NCBI RefSeq assembly: GCF_001039355.2
Contig: NW_019775635.1
Location: 307,867-371,866, forward strand
Length of the DNA: 64,000 nt
DNA from: Lingula anatina
Lineage: Eukaryota > Brachiopoda > Lingulata > Lingulida > Lingulidae
Direction: 5' to 3'
Positions 1-11,102 of this stretch are shown piece by piece. Position numbers and translations under genes: made by a program. The stretch's first letter is position 1. Each line of letters begins with the position of its first letter. Under the pieces are notes generated by a model. The model worked only from the letters and a program-made list of their open reading frames with translations. It was not told where the DNA came from and did no database searches.

Positions 1-84
1 TTATGATTATATCAATGTGTCTGGAGGAATCTCAATTTTTCTACCTCTCTCCCACCCCCCTCACCTCCAAACCACATGAGTTCC

Positions 85-253
85 CAGGGGCTGACAGAAG
101 CCGTCTTCAGGGTCTTCAGCAGACGGTCAGAAAATTTCAAGTTTACCTTGAAAGGCATCAAGTTTTTTTCTTTTGGAAGATGGTCAAAATTTTAGGATGG
201 AACAACAAAGATAATTTGGAAGACTATCAGAAGAAATCTCTGGATCAAAACTG
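85..253 (+). mobile_element. Diverged copy of the hAT-like MITE
   Basis: It begins CAGGGGCTGACAGAAG and follows the 6376-6542 element through the GGTCTTC, AGACGGTCAGA, TTTCAAGTTTAC, AACAACAAAGATAATTTGG and TCTCTGGATC blocks. The right end has lost the CGCCCCTG terminus. It is an old, diverged relic that overlaps a spurious open frame at 3-254. Confidence 0.55.
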
Positions 254-902
254 AAATCTCAGTTTCTCTCTCTCCTCCCCCCCCCCCCACCCCACCACCA
301 CCACAGAAGTCACACCAGACTGAATAAGTTTTATTCTAAGCTATAGCTAAGGGTACCTGCCAGAATAATATTTCTCCATGCATTTTGCATTGCAGATAAA
401 TTCAGTATTTATCGACTTGAACTCTCTCTTGTCTGAGATTTATCAAGCCGTAGAATTGGAAACATGCTACCAGATTTAACAAGCAAATTTCTTCAACTAA
501 TGTTTGCCCGCAGGATGCTGTCACTCGATATGACAGTTTTCTAAAGTAAATTCAGAAAACGTGCCCTCAGGACCGTCTGAATCTACACCCATTACAATCC
601 ATTCCTCAGAATAAATTGACACAATTTATCAATTGATCATGCTTAAGCAGAGCAGTCTATTCATTTAAAGTAAAGTGTGTCCTTTTCATATTTTGATAGA
701 ATTGATTTTAAAGAAAAGCCAACAATAACAAGCGGTGACATTTATTGTCATCCCTTTTGATTTATTCATAAAGAAACCGGAGTTGTGCAAGGGGAATTCA
801 GCATCAGTAAACTCTTCAGATAGTGACAGAGCACACTGAATTAATGACCACATGATTTGGTATTCATATCCTTCATGCTGCATTTTGAGTCTCTGTCTCT
901 CC

Positions 903-968
903 TATTTATTTATTTATTTATTTATTTATTTTTTATTTTATTTATTTTTTTTTTGGGGGGGGGGAGGG
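903..968. repeat. (TTTA)n followed by T and G runs
   Basis: A TTTA microsatellite runs into poly-T and then about ten G. Confidence 0.9.
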
Positions 969-1905
969 TGGAATTTGGGTTGTTCAGGTGTTGTCATTCT
1001 TTTTTCACTACTATGTAATTGTTATTTTTGACAAATATTATTAACAATTGATATGACACCCAACACAATGGGAAAATATCTTGAAATGTTGTAGAATATA
1101 TGCATGAATTTGTAGGCCTGCCAGCACTCTAAAGGTCACTCTCACAAAAGAAACGAAAACAGGTGAATGGTAAAATGAGAAAAAATTGGTTATATATCAT
1201 TATGTTCTGAACAAAAGGGGAGGACATACACCTAGACATTTAAAATAATTTTTTTCCTTGAAAATTTTGTTTTTAAATTAGCTATTTAATGGTCCAACAA
1301 CCGCGTATTTATATTTACATGTACATTTTCAGTGGTGCATAAGACATTAATTTATAATTATCCTATTCTATTCACAGTATGTCTAAAAATCGTGATGCCA
1401 TTCCACAATGCTTCAGTTGTCCAAACATTGGCAGCAAATTGTGTTACAGAAGAACGGCTGCTTTCTCGCTCAACTAGGTCAATTTGGAACCTAGCTCACT
1501 GCTCCCTCATGAATTATTTACCTAAAATTAGAAACAACATGTTACTGCTGTGATGCCTGAATTGTATCTGTCAGAATGAATGTATTTTACTGTTCATCTT
1601 GCCTGTTTACAAAGTGCAATTTGATTAATGAATAAAAGCAAAATATTTTTTAAAAAAGTTTTCAAAATATGAATTTCTGCAGTTGATTGCCAAGATTGGA
1701 AAGAAGTAATGGGAAGAAACAGGGAAAAAAAATAAAATACTATACTAGTATATGTACAATTGTATGGTTCTTCTATTACCAGACTATACCAAATATACTA
1801 GTCTGGGCAAGTGCCCCTGTGTCCGTCTGTCCGTCCATTCGTCACACACTCAGTTTGCTATGCTGCCAAAACCTGCTTATCAGAGATCCATTTTATCAGA
1901 TTTTC

Positions 1906-1932
1906 AAAAAAAAAAAAAAAAAAAAAAAAAAA
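1906..1932. repeat. Poly-A run
   Basis: 27 consecutive A. Three spurious open frames read through it as poly-lysine. Confidence 0.9.
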
Positions 1933-2430
1933 TCAGGATCAAACAGTATATTTTTCTGTGCTGCCCAGGGGAAGCCCAATACTTCTGTTTGTGTTATTTA
2001 CGGTGATTAAATCTCCATTCCATTGCTGTAATTATTGGAGGACCATTAACAAAATGCCATCTAACTATTGATAGATGACTTAGATGTTTACGGACAGTTG
2101 CCCTGTTGTTAGAGCACATCCTGATTGTCAGTGGCAGTTCTAGAAGGGGTATTGAAGTTGATCATAAAATGAAGCTGTTTTGAAATAAACTGACCGGGTG
2201 AAAAGAGATGATCAGAATTAAAAATAAATAGGGACTGTATTTTATAGGTTTATTTGTTATAAGGTTGGAGAAAACAGTTAGTTCCTTACAGCATAACGTA
2301 CAGCTGATATTTGGAAATGTAGAACAGGAAGACAGAAAATGTAATTGAAGCATACAGTAGGTGGGAAGTCCAATCTTTTATTCTACACATATATTGTGTT
2401 GTAGCTTAATAAAAGTTATCCATCTCAGGG

Positions 2431-2457
2431 CCCGGGGGTGGGGTGGGGGGGGGGGGG
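2431..2457. repeat. G-rich run
   Basis: Several G runs of 4 to 13 bases in succession; four or more runs could form a G-quadruplex on the plus strand. Confidence 0.8.
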
Positions 2458-2904
2458 ATTACAGATTAATATGTCCTGATCTGTTTGCCACGTTTTTATC
2501 TTCTTGTGTATTTTCACGACCTAGTGCTAATGGATCTTTTCTGGGCCTATTAACACCTTATCCCTCAAGAAATATTATACGATAAGAGCTTTGTAATCAA
2601 TTTGTATTGATAAATTGTCCACAGTTTCCTTTCAAGGAGTTACATCCTATTTGCCAAGAACGTTAATCGTTAATTGACGAAAACACTCTCCGAGGCATGA
2701 AAAGATTATTTGCTACGCAGGCAATAGAGTGGGCTGGGGAAGTGAGAGAGAGGCCTTCACAGCTGAGTTTGCACTTGAGAAAAACAACCCTGGATTCTTC
2801 TTGTGTGTGGAAAGCGCCTACGTGACTTGAACAAGTTGTTTTTGACTATGGTTTTACTCTTGGGTCACGTTTTCATCCATTTATTATTTTCTTGCACTCA
2901 TGAA

Positions 2905-2917
2905 TGACCTTTGACCT
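2905..2917 (-). promoter_or_regulatory. Perfect DR1 nuclear-receptor-type site
   Basis: TGACCTTTGACCT is the reverse complement of AGGTCAAAGGTCA, two consensus half-sites spaced by one base. DR1 elements are bound by RXR, HNF4 and COUP-TF-type receptors (established). Function here is unknown; the surrounding 2680-2960 is somewhat GC-richer than its flanks. Confidence 0.4.
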
Positions 2918-4398
2918 CGGGTGATTTTTTCCGTTCGATTCCACATTTTTGTGCATAATGTTTGCTATTCAGATTACTATCCAGGGGAATCAGTGGAATA
3001 CTGCATGCTGTGTTTACATGAAAACATGCTGAATTTCCCAAAGCAATAAGATGTTTGCTCAGAAATAATATTTTTAGTGGTGTCTGTTTAGGGTTGTAAG
3101 TATCTACACTACATATTGTATTGACTTGTTCCCCTCTGTCTTGGACTAAAAAATGTTTTATTCATCCCAGCCTCGATCCATCTTGTTGCACAACAAACTC
3201 CTAGATATTGTGTGGGATGTTTACACAATACCTCATAAAAAGCTTCTTAGCCTAAAAGACTAGGATTAAAAGACTTGGTTTGTTAATTTATTGATTCTGT
3301 TTTATTCCATTCATTAAACATTATTGCATGTGTATTTTGTACTTAGCAGTGCAGTCAGTGAGGTTGTTTCTCATCCTCATCATAGAAAAAATATCTATAA
3401 GGACTTAAGTTAGCTAAGGTGAATAGAATTTAAAGATCTGTGTGCTCAGTAGTAAACATTCTAAAAATATGCTGAGTTCAAAGCTAGTCATTGACATGAA
3501 AATTGCTTGATTTAAAAAGCGTGTTACCTCGTATTGCTTGAAGCAACATTGCTGATTGAAACGTGCTCGTCGTTAACGTTAATCTGTGAGCAGAGGAGAA
3601 AGTCGATGAACAGAATTTTTAACGGCAGTGATGGTTGCCTTCCAAATGTGAATAATATTAGATTACGCTGCACTAACCAATAAAAAAGGCCTTAAGTTAC
3701 AGCCCTAGCTGTATAGATTATTTATTATGGTTATATTGCAGTCAGTAGTCTTGAACTACTACTACCACATCTCTTCCTCGTATCTTGAAACAAATATTCC
3801 CATGGATTCCAAATTATTCCGCGTGCAAAAATATATTTTAAAAAATCTGAAACCCAGAGGCCGAAATCCCAAATGTTGATAGCTATTTGAACTGAAAATC
3901 TTATCTGCAGTTAATTTTTTTCTTTTTTTTTTTTTTTTTTTTGCCTAACAAATTCTCTTACGTCATTTCTTGATTACTATTTTTCAAGAAAATGTAAGTT
4001 GAAGAGGAACTGGCTTTGATGCTCAGTTTGTTACGGAGTTTTGCTAATGGAAACAAAATAAATAGAGGAGAATTGATTCAGTTTCTAGCTGATGCCTCAG
4101 TCTTGTAATCATGAAACTCAGTAGAGCATTCTGAAGTATGGCAAGAGGTTGCTTTTTTTCTCTCTTTCTTTTTTCACCATTTCAGTTCTGTTTTACAATT
4201 TTCACCATATTTTTCATCATATCCTGCATATGTAATGACTTATTCTAAAAAAAAGGTGACCTGTCTTGGTTTTCTTAATTCCATGGCATTTTTCGCAGAT
4301 GTAATATTTTGGGTTAAGTGATCAAACAAAGATGTGGTGGTGATAGAAATGATGAGCTTAATGGCAGACTTGTACCAAGACCTCACTTCTTGCTGATC

Positions 4399-4530
4399 CT
4401 AGTTTTCTGAAACTATACCATTAAGCTTATTTACAAGCTCTTTTTCTCCCACTGAAAAGGTCGTGTTTTTACCGTACTGTTGGGAGTAATTTGATGAGAA
4501 TTGGCCTCCAGCTGCTTGCGTATCAGCTCC
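4399..4530 (-). CDS. Candidate minus-strand terminal exon (weak)
   Basis: On the minus strand a pyrimidine-rich tract ending in CTTACAG (down to 4531) makes a good acceptor. The frame from 4530 is open for 43 codons to TAG at 4401-4399, with GADTQAAGGQFSSNYSQQYG at the start and FSVGEKELVNKLNGIVSEN at the end. A second frame of the same stretch is open for 32 codons (ELIRKQLEANSHQITPNS in its first part), and a possible donor at 4472-4471 (ACG|GTAAAA) would make a 58-nt internal exon instead. The two frames cannot be separated without alignment. A possible minus-strand AATAAA lies at 3726-3721. No protein family is recognised, and no partner exons were found. Confidence 0.25.
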   Translation of the reverse strand, partial: GADTQAAGGQFSSNYSQQYGKNTTFSVGEKELVNKLNGIVSEN

Positions 4531-6077
4531 CTGTAAGACAAAAGCAAAGTAAAATTGACATGTTCAATAAACATGCTTGATAATTATTTTTTTCAAAAAA
4601 ATTTAAAGCAATCTGACAACTAATTGCATTCTATTCACATTGGTTTGATAAAAAAATGATTGCTACATATAATCAACTAATCTTTGCAAATTGTATAAGC
4701 ATTAGCATTTTAACAAAAATATCATAAAACTTGGTTAAGAAAAAAAAAAAAAAAAAAACTGGTTTGTTTCACAGGCTGAAAAAATCCCATGCATTGTCCT
4801 GCTGTTAAGGAATTGTAAGCATGGAGGCTTCAATTTGTCCAAATGTGTTCAAATATATTTCCATTTCAAGAATTTTGGACTCAATTTTTTGAAGTTGATG
4901 ATCAATAAATCTTCATAAGCTTCGGCACGTACTTGAAACACTTCAGTACCTCTAAATCTGGTATTGTAAAGAGAGACAGGAACTCGTGGGATAATTGACA
5001 TTTGCAGACAATTGGTATTTTGAATTGTTGAGTGATTACCATCTCAGGGCAATCAGTTTACTAAAGAGGCAATGGCCTCTCTGTTGCATGATATTTTTTT
5101 CTGTTAAATTTTTCCTCTATTTTTAGAAATGTCCAGATAAAAGCATATCGCTGCACTGGAAATTTGACATGGAATTTTAATTATTTGCCATTTCCCAAAT
5201 GTGGTGGGGATTGTTATTGATCAGTTCTCATGAAATGAAGCAACCTGTTCCTTTGAAGTTGCTATCAAGATTATTTCATTTTTTCTTCCTATGATTTTTC
5301 TACAATGAATTTCCATTGAAAAATTAAATCTATTCAAGCAGCTTAGCCCATGCAAAAATTTTCTATCATTTTGTTGCATTATGGGTAATCAGTTAAGGAA
5401 TGATTACAGTTTGTCTTAATAAAATAAAGAATACAAGAGATCGTCCATAATAGACTATTTGAAGAGGAATAATCCAGCAAGGATTTGGCTTATAGACAGC
5501 CATTTATATTGGATTCTAGATATGATTTGATGAGACAATTATTAAGTGTTTCCATGTATTAGGGATGAGCTGGTAGATCAAAGGCAGTCGTCATATGACA
5601 TAGCTAGACTGAATTTTATTATACAAGACCTTGATGAAGGTGATTTAAGTGTTTCATTTCCAATGCAGTCTGGTTTAAATTAAATGGATAAGATGTAAGA
5701 GGTAAAACTTGAGAGAAATTGAAGGGAGTCTAATGCAGTGATTTTCTATTATCTCCTTCATGTTAAATGCAAATTTTAATTTCTGGCTCAAATTTTGTTG
5801 GTGCAGCAGCTGTAGTTTGTCTGTACATTGCTTTCTGCACAACAGTGGGAAATGAGTGAACTAAGACTGCACCCATCACAGTGACAGCGTATCATGGGAG
5901 ATATGAGGGCTTGATCATTTAACCTCTTTGGCAATTACTGAGTAATCTTCCATTGATCACAGCAAAAACTCAATTGTCAATTGTCAGTTGTTGACTTTTA
6001 TGTCAGGACAGAAAAGTAGAACGGAGATCATGTGATGTTGCAGACATTACTCTGTCGTCTATTTTTATATGGTTGTT
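4531..6077. other. Non-coding DNA
   Basis: AT-rich sequence with a poly-A run at 4740-4758. If the minus-strand exon at 4399-4530 is real, this would be its upstream intron. Confidence 0.6.
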
Positions 6078-6205
6078 CAGGAGCGGATCCAGAGATATTT
6101 TCTGACAGTATTCCAAATTATCTGTGTTGATCCATCCTCCATTTTTGATTGTCTTCCAACAGAAAAAAAATAGATACCTGTCACTGTAAACTTTAAAATC
6201 TTTAA
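6078..6205 (-). mobile_element. Partial inverted copy of the hAT-like MITE
   Basis: From CAGGAGCGGATCCAGAGATATT at 6078 the sequence matches the reverse complement of about 6413-6542 with scattered mismatches and small indels; homology fades near 6205. Together with the element at 6376 it forms a head-to-head pair about 170 bp apart, potentially able to form a large cruciform. Non-coding. Confidence 0.55.
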
Positions 6206-6375
6206 AATCTTATTCCGTCCCTGGTTGATGTTGATGTTAAGGCCACAGAGAACAGTAAGTGGAGGGAGCCAGCTCATGTAACTCTTCTTTCTCTGCTTGC
6301 CCTCCCATCAGAGCAAAGAATTTCATCAGCTGTGTTATCCACTCAAGAGTTACAATAATTATAGTTTCTTAAAAC

Positions 6376-6542
6376 CAGGGGCAGATTTAGGCAGTCTTCT
6401 GGGTCTTCCGGAAGACGGTCAGATTTTCAAGTTTACATGGACAGGTATCTAATTTTTTCTGTCAGAAGACGGTCAAAAATGAGGATGGATCAACAAAGAT
6501 AATTTGGAAGACTGTCAGAAAATATCTCTGGATCCGCCCCTG
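6376..6542. mobile_element. hAT-like MITE with CAGGGGCGGATCCAG end
   Basis: A 167-bp element starting CAGGGGCAGATTTAG and ending so that its reverse complement begins CAGGGGCGGATCCAGAGA. CAGGGGCG-type ends are typical of hAT-superfamily elements (established knowledge). Related sequence lies inverted at 6078-6200 and direct at 85-253. The flanks share only AAAAC (6371-6375 and 6543-6547) rather than a full 8-bp duplication, so the insertion is old or the boundary is slightly off. The interior holds repeated AGACGGTCA motifs. Confidence 0.6.
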
Positions 6543-6811
6543 AAAACAGCAGCTATATTAACACATTACCATTCCAATACTGATGTGTCTAAAGCAAAAT
6601 TTAATCTAAAAATATGAATAAAAATATTTGAGTGGTAACATCTCTGAGTCTTGCTGTTATTTGAAGAAAATATTATCTTAACTTTAACTCTGAGCTATTT
6701 TGATATCTTCTCTTTTTATGATATGCACTAGAGCCAGATAATTTTTTTTTTTTTTTGGCAAATATTGCAAACTTCTGATTTAGATTAAAACTGAGGATTG
6801 TAAGAATGAAA

Positions 6812-6813
6812 TG

Positions 6814-6856
<43 letters not shown>
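6812..6856. repeat. (TAA)n microsatellite
   Basis: About 15 units of an AAT-type trinucleotide repeat. Confidence 0.9.
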
Positions 6857-6857
<1 letters not shown>

Positions 6858-7258
6858 CGAAAAGATAATTTTGATGAAATATATTGAACACTCCCTCAGA
6901 TTTGAGTAAAATGGGTGATAGCTTGTTTCACATCACTGCCTTTTCTTTCTTCAATTGACAGACAAACTAATATCCTTTAAAAAAATCAAGCTCGACCATA
7001 CACACGAGCATTTACAATTATAACATATGAATATTGGAAACCCGTAGCCATAAATCCTCTAGGGGCAATGGGAACATTTTGAACCATGGAATCAATAATG
7101 ATGTGACTCCAATGTCAGCCATTGGCTGGCATAGACCAGCAACTCTAATGGCGTGTGTCAAACTTCATTCTCTTACAGTTGGTGCCATTCAACTGAGCCC
7201 CAATGGAGAGGACACCAAGTTTTCTACAGTCCATAAAAGCAAAATATGCCAATATGTA

Positions 7259-8472
7259 AATATGTACTTTATTTTGGATTTATGAGGCATAGGACATCTT
7301 TTGTCTTTTTTTGCCTTTTAGTCTCTCTCTCTCTCATGACAAAGAACCTAGCTTAATTACTCCCATAGATATCAGGCCTAGTCAGGCATCTTAGGGCACC
7401 TTCTCTCTCTCTTTCTCTTGATTTCTCTCTCTCTCTCTCTCCTTTTTCTCTCTCTTTCTCTCTCTTTCTTCCTCCCTCTTTCTCTCTCTCTCTCCCCCCC
7501 TCTCATGACAAAGTTCCTTCCTGCCATAGACCTCTGGTCCTAGTCAAGTATTTAACTGATTGCCTCAGAAGACAGGCGTTAGGCTTATATTCTATAATAA
7601 ATAACCCACAGTCTGAAGAGAACTTTTGATAAATTGCATACAATAGACCAGTGAAAAATGAATAAATGTTGATTATTTATAAATCAAGTAGGTGATTTAT
7701 TATCTAGAATGATCTGCCTACAGACTTCACGGCATCAGATTCGTTATGCTTTTGTGGAAAAGGCTGGAAAAATCATCAGTGACTGGTAATTTGTGACAGT
7801 AATCTAGCCGAGATGATATTGTCAGTCGAGAGAATCACATGCTTTGTGCTGCTTCAGTAGTGTCACGCCATAACACACTTTGCGATAACTTGCCATAAAC
7901 TAACACTAGGAGTACGCCAGGACTAATAAGAGTATTATTTAGTGCCTCCATCATTAATCCTGACAGAGATCAAGGCTATATGTGGGTAATGGTTGAAAGC
8001 AGTAAAAAAAAAAAGCGTGCATAATTTTTTATATGTTATTGTCAGCCTTAATACTTTGAAACCTGGTGGTATATGCTGTCAGTTGTAGGCTGGTATATGT
8101 CTATAGATTTCAGCATGAGTTATGTTTAATATAAGTTTGGTGAGGGAATTTTAAGTTGATTCACACACAGGCTGGATATGTACTAATCCCACTGTGTATC
8201 ACGCAAATGGGAGAGGAAAATAAGTTTTTGATTAATTATAACAGAGACAGAAAATTGCTGATCATCTTGAACCCTCTTCTTAATAGATGGCTGTCAGTAT
8301 TTTATGAGCCAGCCATTGAAAATGTGTCAAGGAATTTAATCCATGCAGTTATGAATTGATTATTGTAGGGGGAGACGTTAATCAAACTGTATCACGCTTG
8401 GTGTTTGAGCATTATATTTACACTACATATAATCGCTATTATATATAATGGGCTTCGATCACACTATGGGGT
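7259..8472. repeat. Segment A, version 1 (contig end)
   Basis: This 1.2-kb segment recurs at 8509-9690 with scattered substitutions and indels, and its right part (7671-8472) recurs at 11103-11904 almost unchanged. It ends exactly at a 36-base N gap. Versions 1 and 3 share the block TTCGTTATGCTTTTGTGG, which version 2 lacks, and share several single-base variants against version 2. It holds a CT-rich tract, and a 67-codon frame (8156-8359) repeats in every version, but nothing shows that it is coding. Confidence 0.8.
7321..7504. repeat. CT-rich low-complexity tract with internal duplication
   Basis: TCTC/TTTC-rich tracts contain the block TCTCATGACAAAG near 7333, and the block recurs just after the tract near 7501. 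The tract is repeated in version 2 at about 8572-8757. Confidence 0.8.
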
Positions 8473-8508
8473 NNNNNNNNNNNNNNNNNNNNNNNNNNNN
8501 NNNNNNNN
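8473..8508. other. Assembly gap (36 N)
   Basis: A run of 36 undetermined bases joins two versions of segment A, which makes it a contig junction of uncertain true spacing. Confidence 0.98.
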
Positions 8509-11101
8509 AATATGTACTTTATTTTGGATTTATGAGGCATAGGACATCTTTTGTCTTTTTTTGCCTTTTAGTCTCTCTCTCTCTCATGACAAAGAACCTA
8601 GCTTAATTACTCCCATAGATATCAGGCCTAGTCAGGCATCTTAGGGCACCTTCTCTCTCTCTTTCTCTTGATTTCTCTCTCTCTCTCTCCTTTTTCTCTC
8701 TCTTTCTCTCTCTTTCTTCCTCCCTCTTTCTCTCTCTCTCTCCCCCCCTCTCATGACAAAGTTCCTTCCTGCCATAGACCTCTGGTCCTAGTCAAGTATT
8801 TAACTGATTGCCTCAGAAGACAGGCGTTAGGCTTATATTCTATAATAAATAACCCACAGTCTGAAGAGAACTTTTGATAAATTGCATACAATAGACCAGT
8901 GAAAAATGAATAAATGTTGGTTATTTATAAATCAAGTAGGTGATTTATTATCTAGAATGATCTGCCTACAGACTTCACGGCATCAGAAAAATCATCAGTG
9001 ACTGGTAATTTGTGACAGTAATCTAGCCGAGATGATATTGTCAGTCGAGAGAATCACATGCTTTGTGCTGCTTCAGTAGTGTCACGCCATAACACACTTT
9101 GCGATAACTTGCCATAAACTAACACTAGGAGTACACCAGGACTAATAAGAGTATTATTTAGTGCCTCCATCATTAATCCTGACAGAGATCAAGGCTATAT
9201 GTGGGTAATGGTTGAAAGCAATAAAAAAAAAAGCGTGCATAATTTTTTATATGTTATTGTCAGCCTTAATACTTTGAAACCTGGTGGTATATGCTGTCAG
9301 TTGTAGGCTGGTATATGTCTATAGATTTCAGCATGAGTTATGTTTAATATAAGTTTGGTGAGGGAATTTTAAGTTGATTCACACACAGACTGGATATGTA
9401 CTAATCCCACTTTGTATCACGCAAATGGGAGAGGAAAATAAGTTTTTGATTAATTATAACAGAGACAGAAAATTGCTGATCATCTTGAACCCTCTTCTTA
9501 ATAGATGGCTGTCAGTATTTTATGAGCCAGCCATTGAAAATGTGTCAAGGAATTTAATCCATGCAGTTATGAATTGATTATTGTAGGGGGAGACGTTAAT
9601 CAAACTGTATCACGCTTGGTGTTTGAGCATTATATTTACACTACATATAATCGCTATTATATATAATGGGCTTCGATCACACTATGGGGTAGCTAGAAGA
9701 GCTTTGCCGTCCAGGGGTTCAGTCATAATCTGCAATGACCTTGAGGGAACTTTGCGGCTAGATAACTTTCATTGGTCAGTCTGAAAGGTGCAAAGTGCAG
9801 TGGTTTATCAAATTTATCTGAATGGTCAGAACTGGTCAGTTTACCCCAATTTTGGACCATCTGCAGGGGGTAATGGGTGAATTATCTAATTTGGCTCCAA
9901 CTGGCATTAATAGGACTTTTTTGGCCAGATGTTAAGGATGAATTACTTCAGCCAATGGAAATGAAACATTGGATTGTTTCATTGTCATACACCGTTTCAT
10001 CATCAAGTTGGTGAAAAAATTATGAATTTCTGTGTACTAATGAGGCCAAACGCTGACACTTATGTTAACCAGTAGTATCAGTTATTAGACTTTGCTGCAT
10101 ATATGCATCTGGAATCTGGATGGTGCAATGCATCGCACCAGAGGCAAATGTGTAGGCACATATGAAGTTGGCAAATTGTCTACAGACTGATATCCATCAT
10201 TTGTATATATATATAGAAACCTTGGTTCACATTTATCAGTAAATGTGTATATAGAACAAAGTAGACATTCATCAGTAAAATACATATATATATCTAGAGA
10301 GAGAGAGCAATACACAGGCTGGAGTCTGCAATGGATAAGACTGAGGCTGAGTAAATAGACAGATAAGGGTGGTCTGAGAGTTTTTGGGATAACGTTACCT
10401 ACCGTCTGCACTAGAAGTAGCCATGCCTATTTAATATGAAGACTGGCTGTTGATTTCATTACCCTGTGCATAGACTGGTTCTTTGGACTATTCAATGTCA
10501 GAAGGCCCACTAATGGCATAAATGGAAATGTTTTATAAGGATGCAATGGAACAGGCAATCTTGAACAACTGGCAGTCTACCAGTGAGCACAAGTGAGCAC
10601 TACTTTCAAATTGTCAGAAAAAAATATTTTCTCAGAAAGTTCCGGGTCTGAGTATGATTATTTTTTTGGTACGTGTGCAGTTTCTGGAATAAGTCTACTC
10701 AATTCTTACAAGGCAGTAATTAATTTATGGGCTGTGTGGGATAATTCTGATGGTGTCATAAGTGGTGCCAAGTTACTACTAACATAGCAATTTTCAGGAG
10801 TACAATCCCTGCAGGAGGCAGTTTTTTTCTCCCACATCTAAATAGTGTAATCCAGATGTGTGTACTTAAAATGCTACCATATTATATAAGTGATTTTTTT
10901 TTTTTTTTTTTGCTTTTTTCTTGAAAGCAGAGATGCCTCTTCCTGTGGCAGTTTTACATAAGATCATAAATCAACGGATTTCAGCCAGTTGGTTGTCATG
11001 GCAACTTGTGTAATTCTTGCACTGTACGGGATAACCTGGAAAAGACTTATTTGTTAGGGGGTTCTATCTCACTAACTCCAATTCTTATATCTGGCACTTT
11101 T
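8509..11101. repeat. Segments A and B, version 2 (likely alternative haplotype contig)
   Basis: 8509-9690 matches segment A and 9691-11101 matches 11905-13326 (segment B). The block is bounded by an N gap on the left and a single N at 11102. Differences from the other version include a 30-base deletion near 8988 and many single-base changes and short indels. This looks like a second haplotype placed in tandem, not a real gene duplication. No coding sequence is recognised. Confidence 0.75.
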
Positions 11102-11102
11102 N

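Larger units (their letters stand above)
254..4398. other. Non-coding DNA, AT-rich
   Basis: Apart from the listed microsatellites and the DR1 site, no gene was found. 2680-2960 and 3540-3680 are somewhat GC-richer and lower in simple repeats, so could hold enhancers. A poly-T run lies at 3923-3942. Confidence 0.6.

Noticed and set aside
8156-8359. A 67-codon frame repeated nearly identically at 9374-9577 and 11588-11791
   Set aside because: Its preservation follows from the haplotype/overlap duplication of the whole segment, not from selection. No splice sites or family match.
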